Positions 45,612 through 54,556 of a stretch of 64,000 bases of DNA are shown piece after piece. A program made the translations under genes and the position numbers. The notes beneath the pieces were generated by a model. The model had not been told where the DNA came from. It worked only from the letters and a program-made list of their open reading frames with translations, and did no database searches. The stretch's first letter is position 1. Each line of letters opens with the position of its first letter. This DNA is from Xaviernesmea oryzae (GTDB lineage Bacteria > Pseudomonadota > Alphaproteobacteria > Rhizobiales > Rhizobiaceae): assembly GCF_900109605.1 (NCBI RefSeq), contig NZ_FOAM01000021.1, forward strand, positions 30,282-94,281, in the 5' to 3' direction.

Positions 45612-46490
45612 TCAGGCATCGAGCCTTGCCTTGATCGTTGCGCCGAGATTGGTCCGGTGGCAGCCCTCGTAGAAAGAGCGCGTGGCGCTATCCATCTCCT
45701 GGGGTAGGGCAACAAAATCCTTCAAGGCGAAATCTGACGCTTCGTCCATATGTGGTTCGGCCAGCCTCGAGAGGTTGGCCTTCGCCACGCGGTCTGAAAG
45801 CGCATCGAAATAGCGCAGATTGGCGTCCACCAGGGCCGGCGCATGGCTGCGCCCGTGAGCTGTGATGACGAAGGCGGCATCGAGCGCGCGGATGCGCTCG
45901 AAGGAAGCGCGGATTGCCGCAAGGTCGCTCGCGTTTTGGCTCCAGACTTCCGGAATAGGCCACTCGACCGCATCGACCGCCAGGCAGATGCGCAACTCCG
46001 GAATCCAGACGACCAGATGATCGGGCGTATGGCCCGGTGTGTGGATCAGTTCGAAGGTGAGGTCGCCGCCATCGAGACGCAGGGTGCCGGAAAAACTAAT
46101 GTCGGGCGCGACCAGTTTCACAGTGGCAAAACGGGCTTCTTCCGCCTGCTTTTGCTGCAGCACCGCCTGCATCGCCGGATCGTGAAAACGCGAGAGTGCG
46201 GCCGCATGGGCGATGATCGGTCCGCGCCCCGTCACTGCCGCATTGCCCCAGACATGGTCCCAGTCCATGTGTGAGTTTATGGTGATCAGGGGCCGAAGCG
46301 CCTCATCGCCAAAATGCGCGGCAATGAGATCCAGCGCAGCGCGACATGCCTCGGGCGTGCCCAACGTATCGACCAGAAGATCGAACCGTTCAGTCCGCAC
46401 CAAAACCGCATCCACCTCTTCGCCCGCACGCAGGATGACCAAACGCGGGTCTAGGCCTGGATAGGTGGCAAGTTCGACAATAGGCGTCAT
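45612..46490 (-). CDS. Metallo-beta-lactamase-fold hydrolase
   Basis: Cytoplasmic MBL-fold protein of 292 residues. The metal motif reads SHMDWDH, that is H-x-D-x-D-H instead of the usual H-x-H-x-D-H, and later ligands are present (HTPGHTPDH, AVDAVE, TAHGRSH). The Asp in place of the second His suggests altered metal use or specificity. No signal peptide. It lies upstream of the ArsR gene on the same strand, but 365 bp apart with an operator between, so co-transcription is doubtful. Confidence 0.88.
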   Translation of the reverse strand: MTPIVELATYPGLDPRLVILRAGEEVDAVLVRTERFDLLVDTLGTPEACRAALDLIAAHFGDEALRPLITINSHMDWDHVWGNAAVTGRGPIIAHAAALSRFHDPAMQAVLQQKQAEEARFATVKLVAPDISFSGTLRLDGGDLTFELIHTPGHTPDHLVVWIPELRICLAVDAVEWPIPEVWSQNASDLAAIRASFERIRALDAAFVITAHGRSHAPALVDANLRYFDALSDRVAKANLSRLAEPHMDEASDFALKDFVALPQEMDSATRSFYEGCHRTNLGATIKARLDA

Positions 46491-46948
46491 GTGGCGGCCT
46501 TCGGTTGGAGCAAGACGGTCTTAACAGGCTGTTCGGACGCACCTGTCGTGCACCAGCATCATCTTCTCGATGCGCGTCGAAATTCGGAACTCGATTGGCA
46601 CGCGAGGTCTGCAGGTGCAGCCAATGTCCTATCGCAAGCGTTGTCCTTTGCAGTTTCCCCGTGCTTCGAAGCATTTCAGCAGGAAATCACAATCATCAAT
46701 AAGCAGCGCACTTGGGCGGTGCACGCAGTTTTGCGTTCGCTCATAAAGGTAGGAATCCGTCAAGACCCAGCGCTCACCAGTTCCGAGACACATTGAGTAA
46801 CACTTTATCAATTGCGCAAATTTATTGTCGACCTCAAGGGACAATCCGTAAGTTCTTGGTTTCTCTTTCCTGTTGGTGAGGAAGGACAAGCAGCGCACAA
46901 GAGGGTGGCCCCAAAAAGCAAAAATTCCAGGCTATAAGGAGCCATCCG
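46491..46948. other. Intergenic region, 458 bp
   Basis: Divergent region between the MBL-fold gene and the PAS chemoreceptor. Only short frames without recognised family or ribosome site are seen. No convincing operator or repeat was found. Confidence 0.4.
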
Positions 46949-48778
46949 TTGTTTGGTTTATCCCAGATTGGCCGAGCCCAGCTCGAGTCCCTCGAGGTCA
47001 TTACTGCAAATATCATGATCGCGGATGTCGATCTCAATATTCGCTACATGAACGCCGCCGCTAAACAGCTGATGCGCGAAGCGGATGGCGAGCTGAAGAA
47101 GGAGTTGCCGCGGTTCGACAGCAACGCGCTCATTGGCGCCAATATCGATATCTTTCACAAGAACCCATCGCATCAGCGCAATATGCTGGCCGCGCTGCAG
47201 ACGCAGCACCGAACCACCATCCATGTCGGCCAGCGTGCCTTCGACCTGATCGTCACGCCGCTGAAGAAGAACGGCAAGACCACGGGCTTCGTCGTCGAAT
47301 GGGCCAATGCCCGCGATCGGCTTCAAAACCTCGACTATCGCAACCAGATGGAAGCGATCAGCCGCGTTCAGGCCATCATCGAATTCTCGCCAACCGGTGA
47401 GATCATTGGCGCCAACCAGAATTTCCTCGATGTTCTGGGTTATCGTCTGGAAGAAATCAAGGGCCGCCACCACAGCATGCTGGTGGACCAGACCTATGCC
47501 AGCAGCCCGGACTATCAGAAATTCTGGGAAGAGCTGCGGGCCGGGCGCTTCCAGGCGGCGGAATTCACCCGCTATGGCAAAAACAGCAAGATGGTCGTCA
47601 TCAACGCGTCCTACAACCCGATTTGTGACGAGAAGGGTCGGGTGATCAAGGTCGTGAAATTCGCGATGGATGTGAGCGAACGCGTTCACGCGGTCCGCAC
47701 CATCGGCGATGCGCTGTCGCAGTTGGCGAATGGCGACCTGACGGTGAAGCTCGACCAGCCCTTCGCGGCCGATTTCGAAAGCTTGCGCAACAACATGAAC
47801 AATGCCGTTCGTCAGCTCGGCCAGACGCTGTCGTCGGTTGCCCACGCTACCGGCCAGATCGACAACAACGTGCGTGAAATCAGCCATGGCGCGCAGGATT
47901 TGTCCAAGCGCACCGAGCAGCAGGCCGCTGCGCTGGAAGAGACTGCCGCTGCGCTGGATGAGATCACGGCCAATGTGTCGAATTCGTCCAAGCGCGCCGA
48001 AGAGGCCCGCAATGCGTCGCAGGAAGCCGACAGCAGCGCGCGCCGTTCCGGCCAGATCGTTTCCGACGCCGTCAACGCCATGGCGCGGATCGAGACGTCT
48101 TCCCAGCAGATCTCCAACATTATCGGCGTGATCGACGAAATCGCGTTCCAGACCAACCTTCTGGCGCTGAATGCCGGTGTCGAGGCAGCCCGCGCAGGCG
48201 AGGCCGGCAAGGGCTTCGCCGTCGTTGCCCAGGAAGTGCGCGAACTGGCGCAGCGCTCCGCACAGGCGGCGAAGGAGATCAAGGAGCTCATCCGCAATTC
48301 GTCCGACGAAGTGCGAAACGGCGTCAAGCTCGTCAGCGAGACCGGCGAAGCGCTGAAGATGATCCAGGAGAACATCGTCTCGGTCAACGAACATATGCAA
48401 GCCATCGCCAACTCGTCGCGTGAACAGGCGACGGGATTGGGTGAGGTCAACTCCGCCGTCAACCAGATGGACCAGGTGACCCAGCAGAACGCGGCGATGG
48501 TGGAAGAGACCAATGCCGCCAGCGCGACACTTGCCCAGGAGAGCGAACGTCTTCGCCAACTGATCTGTCAGTTCCAGCTCGACGGTGCTACCGCCCAGCG
48601 CTACGAGGACCCTGCTTCGCGCGGCCGCTCACCCGCGCAACCGGCACGAACGCCGGCGCCCCGTGCAGCGGCGCCGGCCCGGCCTGCCACCTCTCCTCGG
48701 CCAGCCGCTCGGCCCGCGCCGCGCGCTGCAACCCACGGCAATGCGGCGTTGAAGCAGGACGACTGGGAAGAGTTCTGA
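46949..48778 (+). CDS. Soluble PAS-PAS methyl-accepting chemotaxis protein
   Basis: Chemoreceptor of 609 residues without membrane helices. PAS 1 about 10-115 ([21 protein letters not shown]), PAS 2 about 130-250 ([23 protein letters not shown]), a HAMP-like linker ([14 protein letters not shown]), then the signalling domain with [21 protein letters not shown] Pro/Ala-rich linker leads to the CheR-tether DDWEEF. It probably senses an intracellular state such as redox, energy or a bound cofactor. Start TTG at 46949: AAGGAG sits exactly 7 nt upstream (46936-46941). Confidence 0.93.
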   Translation: MFGLSQIGRAQLESLEVITANIMIADVDLNIRYMNAAAKQLMREADGELKKELPRFDSNALIGANIDIFHKNPSHQRNMLAALQTQHRTTIHVGQRAFDLIVTPLKKNGKTTGFVVEWANARDRLQNLDYRNQMEAISRVQAIIEFSPTGEIIGANQNFLDVLGYRLEEIKGRHHSMLVDQTYASSPDYQKFWEELRAGRFQAAEFTRYGKNSKMVVINASYNPICDEKGRVIKVVKFAMDVSERVHAVRTIGDALSQLANGDLTVKLDQPFAADFESLRNNMNNAVRQLGQTLSSVAHATGQIDNNVREISHGAQDLSKRTEQQAAALEETAAALDEITANVSNSSKRAEEARNASQEADSSARRSGQIVSDAVNAMARIETSSQQISNIIGVIDEIAFQTNLLALNAGVEAARAGEAGKGFAVVAQEVRELAQRSAQAAKEIKELIRNSSDEVRNGVKLVSETGEALKMIQENIVSVNEHMQAIANSSREQATGLGEVNSAVNQMDQVTQQNAAMVEETNAASATLAQESERLRQLICQFQLDGATAQRYEDPASRGRSPAQPARTPAPRAAAPARPATSPRPAARPAPRAATHGNAALKQDDWEEF

Positions 48779-48809
48779 TCGCCTAGTCCTATCAAGGCAA
48801 AACGTGAAC

Positions 48810-48831
48810 GAAGCCCGAGCGATCGGGCTTC
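48810..48831 (+). terminator. Rho-independent terminator after the PAS chemoreceptor
   Basis: GAAGCCCGA-GCGA-TCGGGCTTC: perfect 9-bp stem with a tetraloop, followed by TTTCC, 32 nt after the stop codon. The rest of the 299-bp gap shows no gene. Confidence 0.8.
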
Positions 48832-49077
48832 TTTCCGTTGTTGATCGACGTGCATGTTTCTTACCGAACGCGGCCCAACCGACTTCGACATGGCTTGACG
48901 TCATCGAGGCGGCTTCCTGGCTGGGATGACCGTGATTTCTGGCTTGATCACGCCTTGGCTCTTGCAACAGCTGTTGAGACCGCCACATGGTCCCTGCGGA
49001 AGTGAGTCGGGCATCTGTCTGCCGCTCCCTTCTCACGACGTGACCGGGCGCAAGACGCCCTCAGGAGATTTGCCGAC

Positions 49078-49392
49078 ATGATCCGCCATTGCGTCTTCAT
49101 CCGCTATCGACCCACGATCTCCAGCGCGGAAAAGGCGTCCATCCACGCCGACATCACGGCGCTGATGCCGAAGATCGAGGGCATGCTCGCCGTGCATATT
49201 GGGGCCAATGTCAGCCCCGAAACCGGGATGGACAAGGGCTTTGCCGATGGCTTCATCGTCGACTTCGCCGACGCGGCGGCACGCGACCGCTATCTGGTGG
49301 ACGAAGGTCATCAGGCTGCCGGCAGCCGCATCGTCGCGGCTGCCGGCGGCGTCGACGGCGTTTTCGTCTATGATCTCGAGATTGCCGGATGA
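49078..49392 (+). CDS. Dabb-family (stress-responsive alpha/beta barrel) protein
   Basis: A 104-residue dimeric ferredoxin-like protein: N-terminal IRHCVFIRYRP with the conserved His, then DGFIVDFADAAARDRYLVDEGHQAA. Members are small cofactor-free enzymes or stress proteins of mostly unknown role. Its stop overlaps the glycerate kinase start (ATGA), suggesting a linked metabolic function. CAGGAG precedes ATG 49078. Confidence 0.88.
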   Translation: MIRHCVFIRYRPTISSAEKASIHADITALMPKIEGMLAVHIGANVSPETGMDKGFADGFIVDFADAAARDRYLVDEGHQAAGSRIVAAAGGVDGVFVYDLEIAG

Positions 49393-50651
49393 TTGGCGCG
49401 CCGCGCGCGCTTCTCACATCGCTGTTTCACGCGGCCATCGAGGCTGCTGATCCGCATGTCGCAATTGCGCGCCATCTTCCGCAGCGCCCCAAGGGGCGCA
49501 CCGTGCTGGTGGCGGCCGGCAAGGCCGCGAGCCAGATGGCCGCAGCCTTTGAGGCCGCGTGGGATGGCCCGCTGGATGGGCTCGCCGTGGCCCGCTATGG
49601 ACCCGTGGCCGAATGCCGACGCACGCGCATTCTCCAGGCGGCGCATCCTGTGCCGGACCGCGCCGGTCTTTTGGCGGCGGAAGCGCTGATGAACCATGTG
49701 CGCGGCTTGAACGAGGACGATCTGGTCGTCGCGCTGATTTCGGGCGGCGGCTCGGCGCTGCTGCCCGCACCGCCGATCGGTCTCACGCTCGCTGACGAAA
49801 TTGCCCTCAACAAGGCTCTGCTTGCATCCGGCGCACCGATTTCGGCCATGAATGTGGTGCGCAAGCATTTCTCGCGCATCAAGGGTGGTCGCCTCGCAGC
49901 GCTGGCGGCGCCGGCGCGCGTGGTCACGCTGATTGTGTCCGATGTGCCTGGCGATCATGCCGCCTTCGTCGCCTCCGGCCCGACCGTGCCGGACGAGACG
50001 ACCGCGCGCGAGGCGATTGCCGTCGTCGAAAACTACCGCCTGCCACTTGGCGCCGCCGTCATCGATGCCATCCGCAACGCCGTCGCGCCCAAGCCGGCCG
50101 ATCCCGCTTTCGCCGGCAACGAGGTGCACATCATCGCCTCTGCCCGCGTTTCCCTCGATGCGGCGGGGCAGGCCGCGCGCCAGTCGGGGCTGACGCCGCT
50201 GATCCTGTCCGATGCCATCGAGGGGGAGGCGCGCGAGATCGGGCGGATGCATGCGGCGCTCGCGCGGGAATTTGCGGTGTATGGCACAGGCCCGGCGCAG
50301 CCGGCGGTCCTGCTTTCCGGCGGTGAAACCACGGTGACGCTTGACGCGGAGCGGATCGGCAAGGGTGGGCGCAATACAGAGTTTCTGCTGGCGGCCGCGC
50401 TCGATCTCGATGGCGTCGACCGCATCACCGCGCTGTCTGCCGATACGGATGGCATTGACGGGACAGAGGAGAATGCCGGTGCTTTTTGCGATGGCGCCAC
50501 GGCCGCCCGCATCCGCGCCGCCGGTGGCGATCCGCGCGCGCTTTTGGCGCGTCACGACGCCTGGTCGGCTTTCTCGCTCGCGGGCGATCTCTTCACGCCT
50601 GGCCCGACGGGGACGAATGTCAACGACTTCCGCGCGTTTCTGATCGGCTAG
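49389..50651 (+). CDS. Glycerate 2-kinase (DUF4147/MOFRL family)
   Basis: Cytoplasmic kinase of 420 residues that phosphorylates D-glycerate to 2-phosphoglycerate. N-terminal domain with VLVAAGKAASQMAAA and ALISGGGSALLPAP; MOFRL C-terminal domain with LLSGGETTVT, GKGGRNTEFLLAAAL and DTDGIDGTEENAGAF. Older literature names members TtuD, hydroxypyruvate reductase of tartrate breakdown; kinase is the better-supported function. Coupled to the Dabb gene. Feeds tartronate/glycerate carbon to glycolysis. Confidence 0.92.
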   Translation: MIGAPRALLTSLFHAAIEAADPHVAIARHLPQRPKGRTVLVAAGKAASQMAAAFEAAWDGPLDGLAVARYGPVAECRRTRILQAAHPVPDRAGLLAAEALMNHVRGLNEDDLVVALISGGGSALLPAPPIGLTLADEIALNKALLASGAPISAMNVVRKHFSRIKGGRLAALAAPARVVTLIVSDVPGDHAAFVASGPTVPDETTAREAIAVVENYRLPLGAAVIDAIRNAVAPKPADPAFAGNEVHIIASARVSLDAAGQAARQSGLTPLILSDAIEGEAREIGRMHAALAREFAVYGTGPAQPAVLLSGGETTVTLDAERIGKGGRNTEFLLAAALDLDGVDRITALSADTDGIDGTEENAGAFCDGATAARIRAAGGDPRALLARHDAWSAFSLAGDLFTPGPTGTNVNDFRAFLIG

Positions 50652-50718
50652 ACCACCGGATCAAAAGCCTATTCGGTCCGATGGGTCCGGCGCATGCAGG
50701 GCGCACTGCCGCATGTCG

Positions 50719-52485
50719 TCAGACGGCGACATCTACGTTGGTTAGGGCCGAAGACCGCGTCATCCTCTCGAAGTCGCCGATCTCAAGCGGACGAGCATAG
50801 TAGTAGCCTTGGCCTTCGTCGCATCCCATGGCGCGCAGCATGTCCGCGGCTTCGCCCGTTTCGATGCCTTCGGCCACGACGCGATAGCCCATTTCATGGG
50901 AGAGCTTGATCATCGACTGAACCAGCGTGCGTTCCCGCGCGCCGTCCCGCAGCGCCATGATGAAGGATCGATCGATCTTGACGACGCTGACCGGCAGGCG
51001 CTGCAGGTAGGAGAGGCTGCTATAGCCCGTGCCGAAATCGTCGATCGCAAGCGCCACGCCACTGCCGACCAGCCGGTCGAGTTTTTCCAGCACCTGGGTG
51101 CTGTTCTGCATCAGCGTGCTTTCCGTCAGCTCGATTTCCAGGTCGCTATAGTCGAGTCCGCGTACCGCGAGCGCCACGAGCACCGAGTCGACAATATCGC
51201 CTTTGAGGTTGCTGGCTGAAAAATTGACGGACAGCTTGATCTTCTTTCCCGCAGCCTTCCATGTTTTCAGGAGGTCGAGCGCTGTCGTCAGCACCCATTG
51301 CGTCATCGGCCAAGCAAGCGCGCTGTTTTCCACGATCGGTACGAATTCAGCAGGGGAGATGTCGCCAAGCTCCGGGTGACGCCAGCGCAAGAGCACCTCG
51401 GCCGAAAGCAGTTCCTGGCTATGCAGGTCGAGGCGCGGCTGGAGAACGATGCGCAACTGGTCGGAGGCGCTGAGGGCCGCGGAGAAGTCGTTCAGGAGCC
51501 GAAACTTGCGCTGATAATCGATATCGTGGCTGTTCGAATAGGTGCCGATCGGGCGCTCGCTGGCGCGTGTTTCACGCACGGCGCTCGATAGCGACCGCAG
51601 GCAATCGGCCGGCAAGGATAGGCCGGGCTTGAAGGCGGTGGTGACGCCAACGGGCGTGATGGCATAGTGCAGCTCGGCGCTGACGAGTTCGTTCTGAAGA
51701 AGACGAAGCAGTTCGGGCTGATAGGTCGAGGTCTTTGCCCCCGCCGGTGCAAGATAGACGAACTGGGCCGGCGACACGTGGTAAACCCGGATAGCCGGTC
51801 CGAGAAACGCCGTCAAAGAGCGCGCGGCCTCCTGCACCAGATCGTCAGAGGCGGATGGGCCGATCACCGCCGACAGACGTTCCAACTGGTCTGGCTGGGC
51901 GAGATCCAGCGCCACCAGCACACGCTCCTCCTCAGGCCGTTGGCGAGCGAGATCGGTCAGGTCATCGGTGAATTGCAGCCTGTTTGGCAGGCCGCTGGTC
52001 GGGTCCACACGCCCAAAGGCGTGTTCCAGTTCGATCTGCGACATGACGAGCGAGGACAGATCCTTGAGTGCGGCGATTTCGGCCGCTGTGGCGCTGCGCG
52101 GTTCCGGGCCTAGCACGCAGAGTGCGCCCAGGCAGTGGCCGGCCCGCGTCACCAGGGGCGCACCGGCATAAAATCGGACGCCGCTCAAGCCCAGCACGCT
52201 GTCGCAATAAAAGCTGTCCTCTGCGAAATCCTCGATGATCAGCAGATCGCGCGAGTCGGTAACCTCGGCGCAGGGGGCCTTTTCCCGCGGGATGCGATCA
52301 TGCTCCACACCGACCTTGGACTTGAACCACTGCCGATCATGATCGGTGAGAGAGATCGCGGCGATTGGAAGCTGGAAGATCTGGCTTGCCATGCGCGTGA
52401 TGCGGTCGAAGCTTTCGCTTTCAGCCGTGTCGAGAAGGTTCAGGCTCCTCAGCGCATGTAGCCGCTTTTGTTCCAGGTCCATCAT
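50719..52485 (-). CDS. GAF / degenerate-GGDEF / EAL cyclic-di-GMP phosphodiesterase
   Basis: Soluble protein of about 588 residues. GAF domain about 20-160 (FQLPIAAISLTDHDRQWFKS, APCAEV), then a GGDEF-like domain whose signature is lost (the expected GGDEF position reads VSPAQFVYL), then an EAL domain with EVLLRW, NFSASNL, IDDFGTGYSSL and AEGIETGE. Hence a phosphodiesterase, not a cyclase, controlled by the GAF and possibly by GTP binding. ATG at 52485 is preferred over GTG 52494, which lies too close to the GAAGG. Confidence 0.9.
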   Translation of the reverse strand: MMDLEQKRLHALRSLNLLDTAESESFDRITRMASQIFQLPIAAISLTDHDRQWFKSKVGVEHDRIPREKAPCAEVTDSRDLLIIEDFAEDSFYCDSVLGLSGVRFYAGAPLVTRAGHCLGALCVLGPEPRSATAAEIAALKDLSSLVMSQIELEHAFGRVDPTSGLPNRLQFTDDLTDLARQRPEEERVLVALDLAQPDQLERLSAVIGPSASDDLVQEAARSLTAFLGPAIRVYHVSPAQFVYLAPAGAKTSTYQPELLRLLQNELVSAELHYAITPVGVTTAFKPGLSLPADCLRSLSSAVRETRASERPIGTYSNSHDIDYQRKFRLLNDFSAALSASDQLRIVLQPRLDLHSQELLSAEVLLRWRHPELGDISPAEFVPIVENSALAWPMTQWVLTTALDLLKTWKAAGKKIKLSVNFSASNLKGDIVDSVLVALAVRGLDYSDLEIELTESTLMQNSTQVLEKLDRLVGSGVALAIDDFGTGYSSLSYLQRLPVSVVKIDRSFIMALRDGARERTLVQSMIKLSHEMGYRVVAEGIETGEAADMLRAMGCDEGQGYYYARPLEIGDFERMTRSSALTNVDVAV

Positions 52486-53122
52486 TCGCTTCACCGCCTT
52501 CGTCTTAGGAATAGGCGAGATCGCCTTTCAACCGACTTAAGAACCAGCATCAAAATGCAATATAGCGCCGCCTTCCTCTGCGATGGCGAGCGCGTCATGT
52601 GTCGGCAGGTCGGGAGGCCTAAGCACGGGTACGCTCGCGACACAGGAGCGCATCCGGGACGCTAAAGCAGCTTCGCGATATGATTCTGTCCGTGCCGTCC
52701 CCGCTCCGGTTGCCCGTTTCGAGAATAACAGTCCCGATCAAGGAGGCTCCTCCATTCAAAGATCAGGCACATGAGCCTGCAGGCCCAGCCGCGCCCGCCA
52801 GCAATCGAGCGCTTGATATCTCCCCAAAGCGCAAATCACAGCCGACACAACACCACTTCCATTATTAGATGGTATTCATATAAAAGACGGCGTCAATCTC
52901 AAAATGTGACAGCGGCAGAGCATGCCTTGCCTCACGAAACTGATCTCCCTCTTGAGCGATGAACATTTCTAAGAGCTGAGCCGGGCCACTCGACAGACGT
53001 TGCTCACGATCGCCGTGACGGACAAGCAAAACGGAAACAAACGCGCGGAGAATGACGTTGTCTGGAGCTTGCGTCCACCGCCGATGCTTGGACGACCAGC
53101 CGCTTATAACCATAGGTTTACA
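52486..53122. other. Intergenic region, 637 bp
   Basis: No gene with recognisable family or ribosome site. Lower GC than the surroundings in 52800-52900. The short frames here overlap each other and have random composition. The region may be a junction left by past rearrangement. Confidence 0.4.
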
Positions 53123-53263
53123 ATGCCGAAGAGCGTGCCGAAAAGTGAGCTGCCGACGAAGATCTGCCCACGTTGCGGGCGGCCTTTTTCGTGGCGGTTG
53201 AAATGGAAGAAGGACTGGGAGAATGTGAAATATTGTTCACAGCGCTGCCGATCGGGCAAATGA
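53123..53263 (+). CDS. DUF2256 zinc-ribbon protein
   Basis: A 46-residue protein. Two cysteine pairs (CPRCGRPF and YCSQRC) around a Trp/Lys-rich segment ([12 protein letters not shown]) match the DUF2256 family, small putative zinc-binding proteins often found near photolyase/cryptochrome genes in proteobacteria. No such gene is adjacent here. ATG at 53123 lacks a good ribosome site. The cysteines and length make it credible despite its size. Confidence 0.8.
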   Translation: MPKSVPKSELPTKICPRCGRPFSWRLKWKKDWENVKYCSQRCRSGK

Positions 53264-53487
53264 GCGGATTATGCTTCTGAGACGAGCGACGCCGGCTTTT
53301 CGCGTTGCTGGTCGTGTTCACGCACGTCGTCAAGGCGCTTTGGACTGCCGCTTATCCGTCAGGCCCGATTGTAAAGCTCGATCCTTGAACACGCCCATCC
53401 TCCGGCGGACGGCCCGGCACTCACCTTTTCGAATGGGACGCCCGCCAGCGTAGGAAACCATGCAGACGCCTGCATCGTTTTACCCAG

Positions 53488-54387
53488 ATGAGCGATGATC
53501 GATCCGAGCCGAAGGATGATGCTCCAGCGGAGACCGTGTCCTTCCCGTTTGACCGGATGACGGTCGCGCGCTTTCGCGAACAATTTCCCCAGGCCCGCTG
53601 GAGCGACCGCCTGAACGCATGGCAGGTTCCCGGCAAGACGGCGCGTCGACGTATCGACCGCTGGCTGGCGGAGGAGGCCGGACGGCGACGGCCCTTCGAG
53701 GAAGAAAAGGGCCGTGATGCCTATGCGTGGGAGCCTATCCTCAGCCCCTATCTGCAGGTGAGCGATCGCGGGTTCATCATCCGCACGCCCTATTCACGCA
53801 CCGTGGTCGATGCGCTCCGCCAAGTGCCCTTCGCGCGCTGGAACAGCGAGGAGAAGGCGTGGGAGGTTCCGTTTGCATCCTATGATGAGCTTCAGCATCG
53901 GTGGGAGGCAATCGAGGCAGCGGCCAAACGCAACGAGCCCGACGAGCGCCGAAAGCGGGCCGAGGCGCGCAAGGGCACGGAGGACGAAGCGAAGGCCAGA
54001 CGTCGTTCGTCGGAGCGCAGGCGGCGCCGCTTGCCTGTGCCGAGCCTTGCCCTTCCGCCGCTAGATCGTCCACTCGCGACATCGGTCTATGGCATCGTCG
54101 TCATCACGGAGATCACCGGCGAACTGGTCGATCCCTCTGAAGTGGCCGAGCATTATCCCGCGGCCGATGAGGAGCATGTCTGGGCTGGCTGGCGAGCGCC
54201 GACGCTGGACGAACTGGTCCATACATGGCCGGCAAAAATCGACCCCTCCGCGCTGGATCGCCTTCGTGGCTGGTGGCAGCCAACGCTTGAAGAGCTGCGC
54301 AGCGCACGTCGAACGGCCAAGGCGCGCGAGCGTCGCGCCAAGGCAGAACTGACAGATGAACCTCCCAGCGCGGCACAACCCAATTAG
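53488..54387 (+). CDS. Protein with two HARP-like repeats, no helicase domain
   Basis: A 299-residue hypothetical protein. Two related segments, VSFPFDRMTVARFREQFPQ + ARWSDRLNAWQVPG (about 17-49) and FIIRTPYSRTVVDALRQVPF + ARWNSEEKAWEVPF (about 95-128), share the pattern of the HARP domain that binds DNA in SMARCAL1-type annealing helicases. A highly charged linker rich in Arg, Glu and Lys follows (about 145-185), then a C-terminal domain with two WxxPTLxEL repeats (GWRAPTLDELVHTW, GWWQPTLEELRSA). A nucleic-acid role is inferred. No ribosome site precedes the ATG; a GAAAC-N17-CGTT sequence ends 8 nt before it. Confidence 0.75.
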   Translation: MSDDRSEPKDDAPAETVSFPFDRMTVARFREQFPQARWSDRLNAWQVPGKTARRRIDRWLAEEAGRRRPFEEEKGRDAYAWEPILSPYLQVSDRGFIIRTPYSRTVVDALRQVPFARWNSEEKAWEVPFASYDELQHRWEAIEAAAKRNEPDERRKRAEARKGTEDEAKARRRSSERRRRRLPVPSLALPPLDRPLATSVYGIVVITEITGELVDPSEVAEHYPAADEEHVWAGWRAPTLDELVHTWPAKIDPSALDRLRGWWQPTLEELRSARRTAKARERRAKAELTDEPPSAAQPN

Positions 54388-54440
54388 GCCTCATCGCAGA
54401 TTTCAATGCCATCAAGGCGAGAATCCGGGGGTCCCCGAGG

Positions 54441-54465
54441 GGAACCACATAGCTGTCCGACGGTT
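54441..54465 (+). promoter_or_regulatory. Possible EcfG promoter of the glgE operon
   Basis: GGAAC (54441-54445), 16 nt, GGTT (54462-54465): one base from the -10 consensus CGTT. It lies about 90 nt before the glgE start. Weaker than the sites at 20538 and 63304. Confidence 0.4.
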
Positions 54466-54556
54466 ATCGGTCGCGAGCCCGTCGAGCTGACGGGAGGCAA
54501 CACCGGCACCTGACGCCACGCGTAAGCGCCGACCTCAAGGGTAAACGGGGAACCGC

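Noticed and set aside
46958..48559. 533-codon minus-strand open frame
   Set aside because: Antisense to the PAS chemoreceptor signalling domain.
52580..53113. Several frames of 60-90 codons in the 637-bp gap
   Set aside because: They overlap each other, have no ribosome sites and no recognisable sequence.
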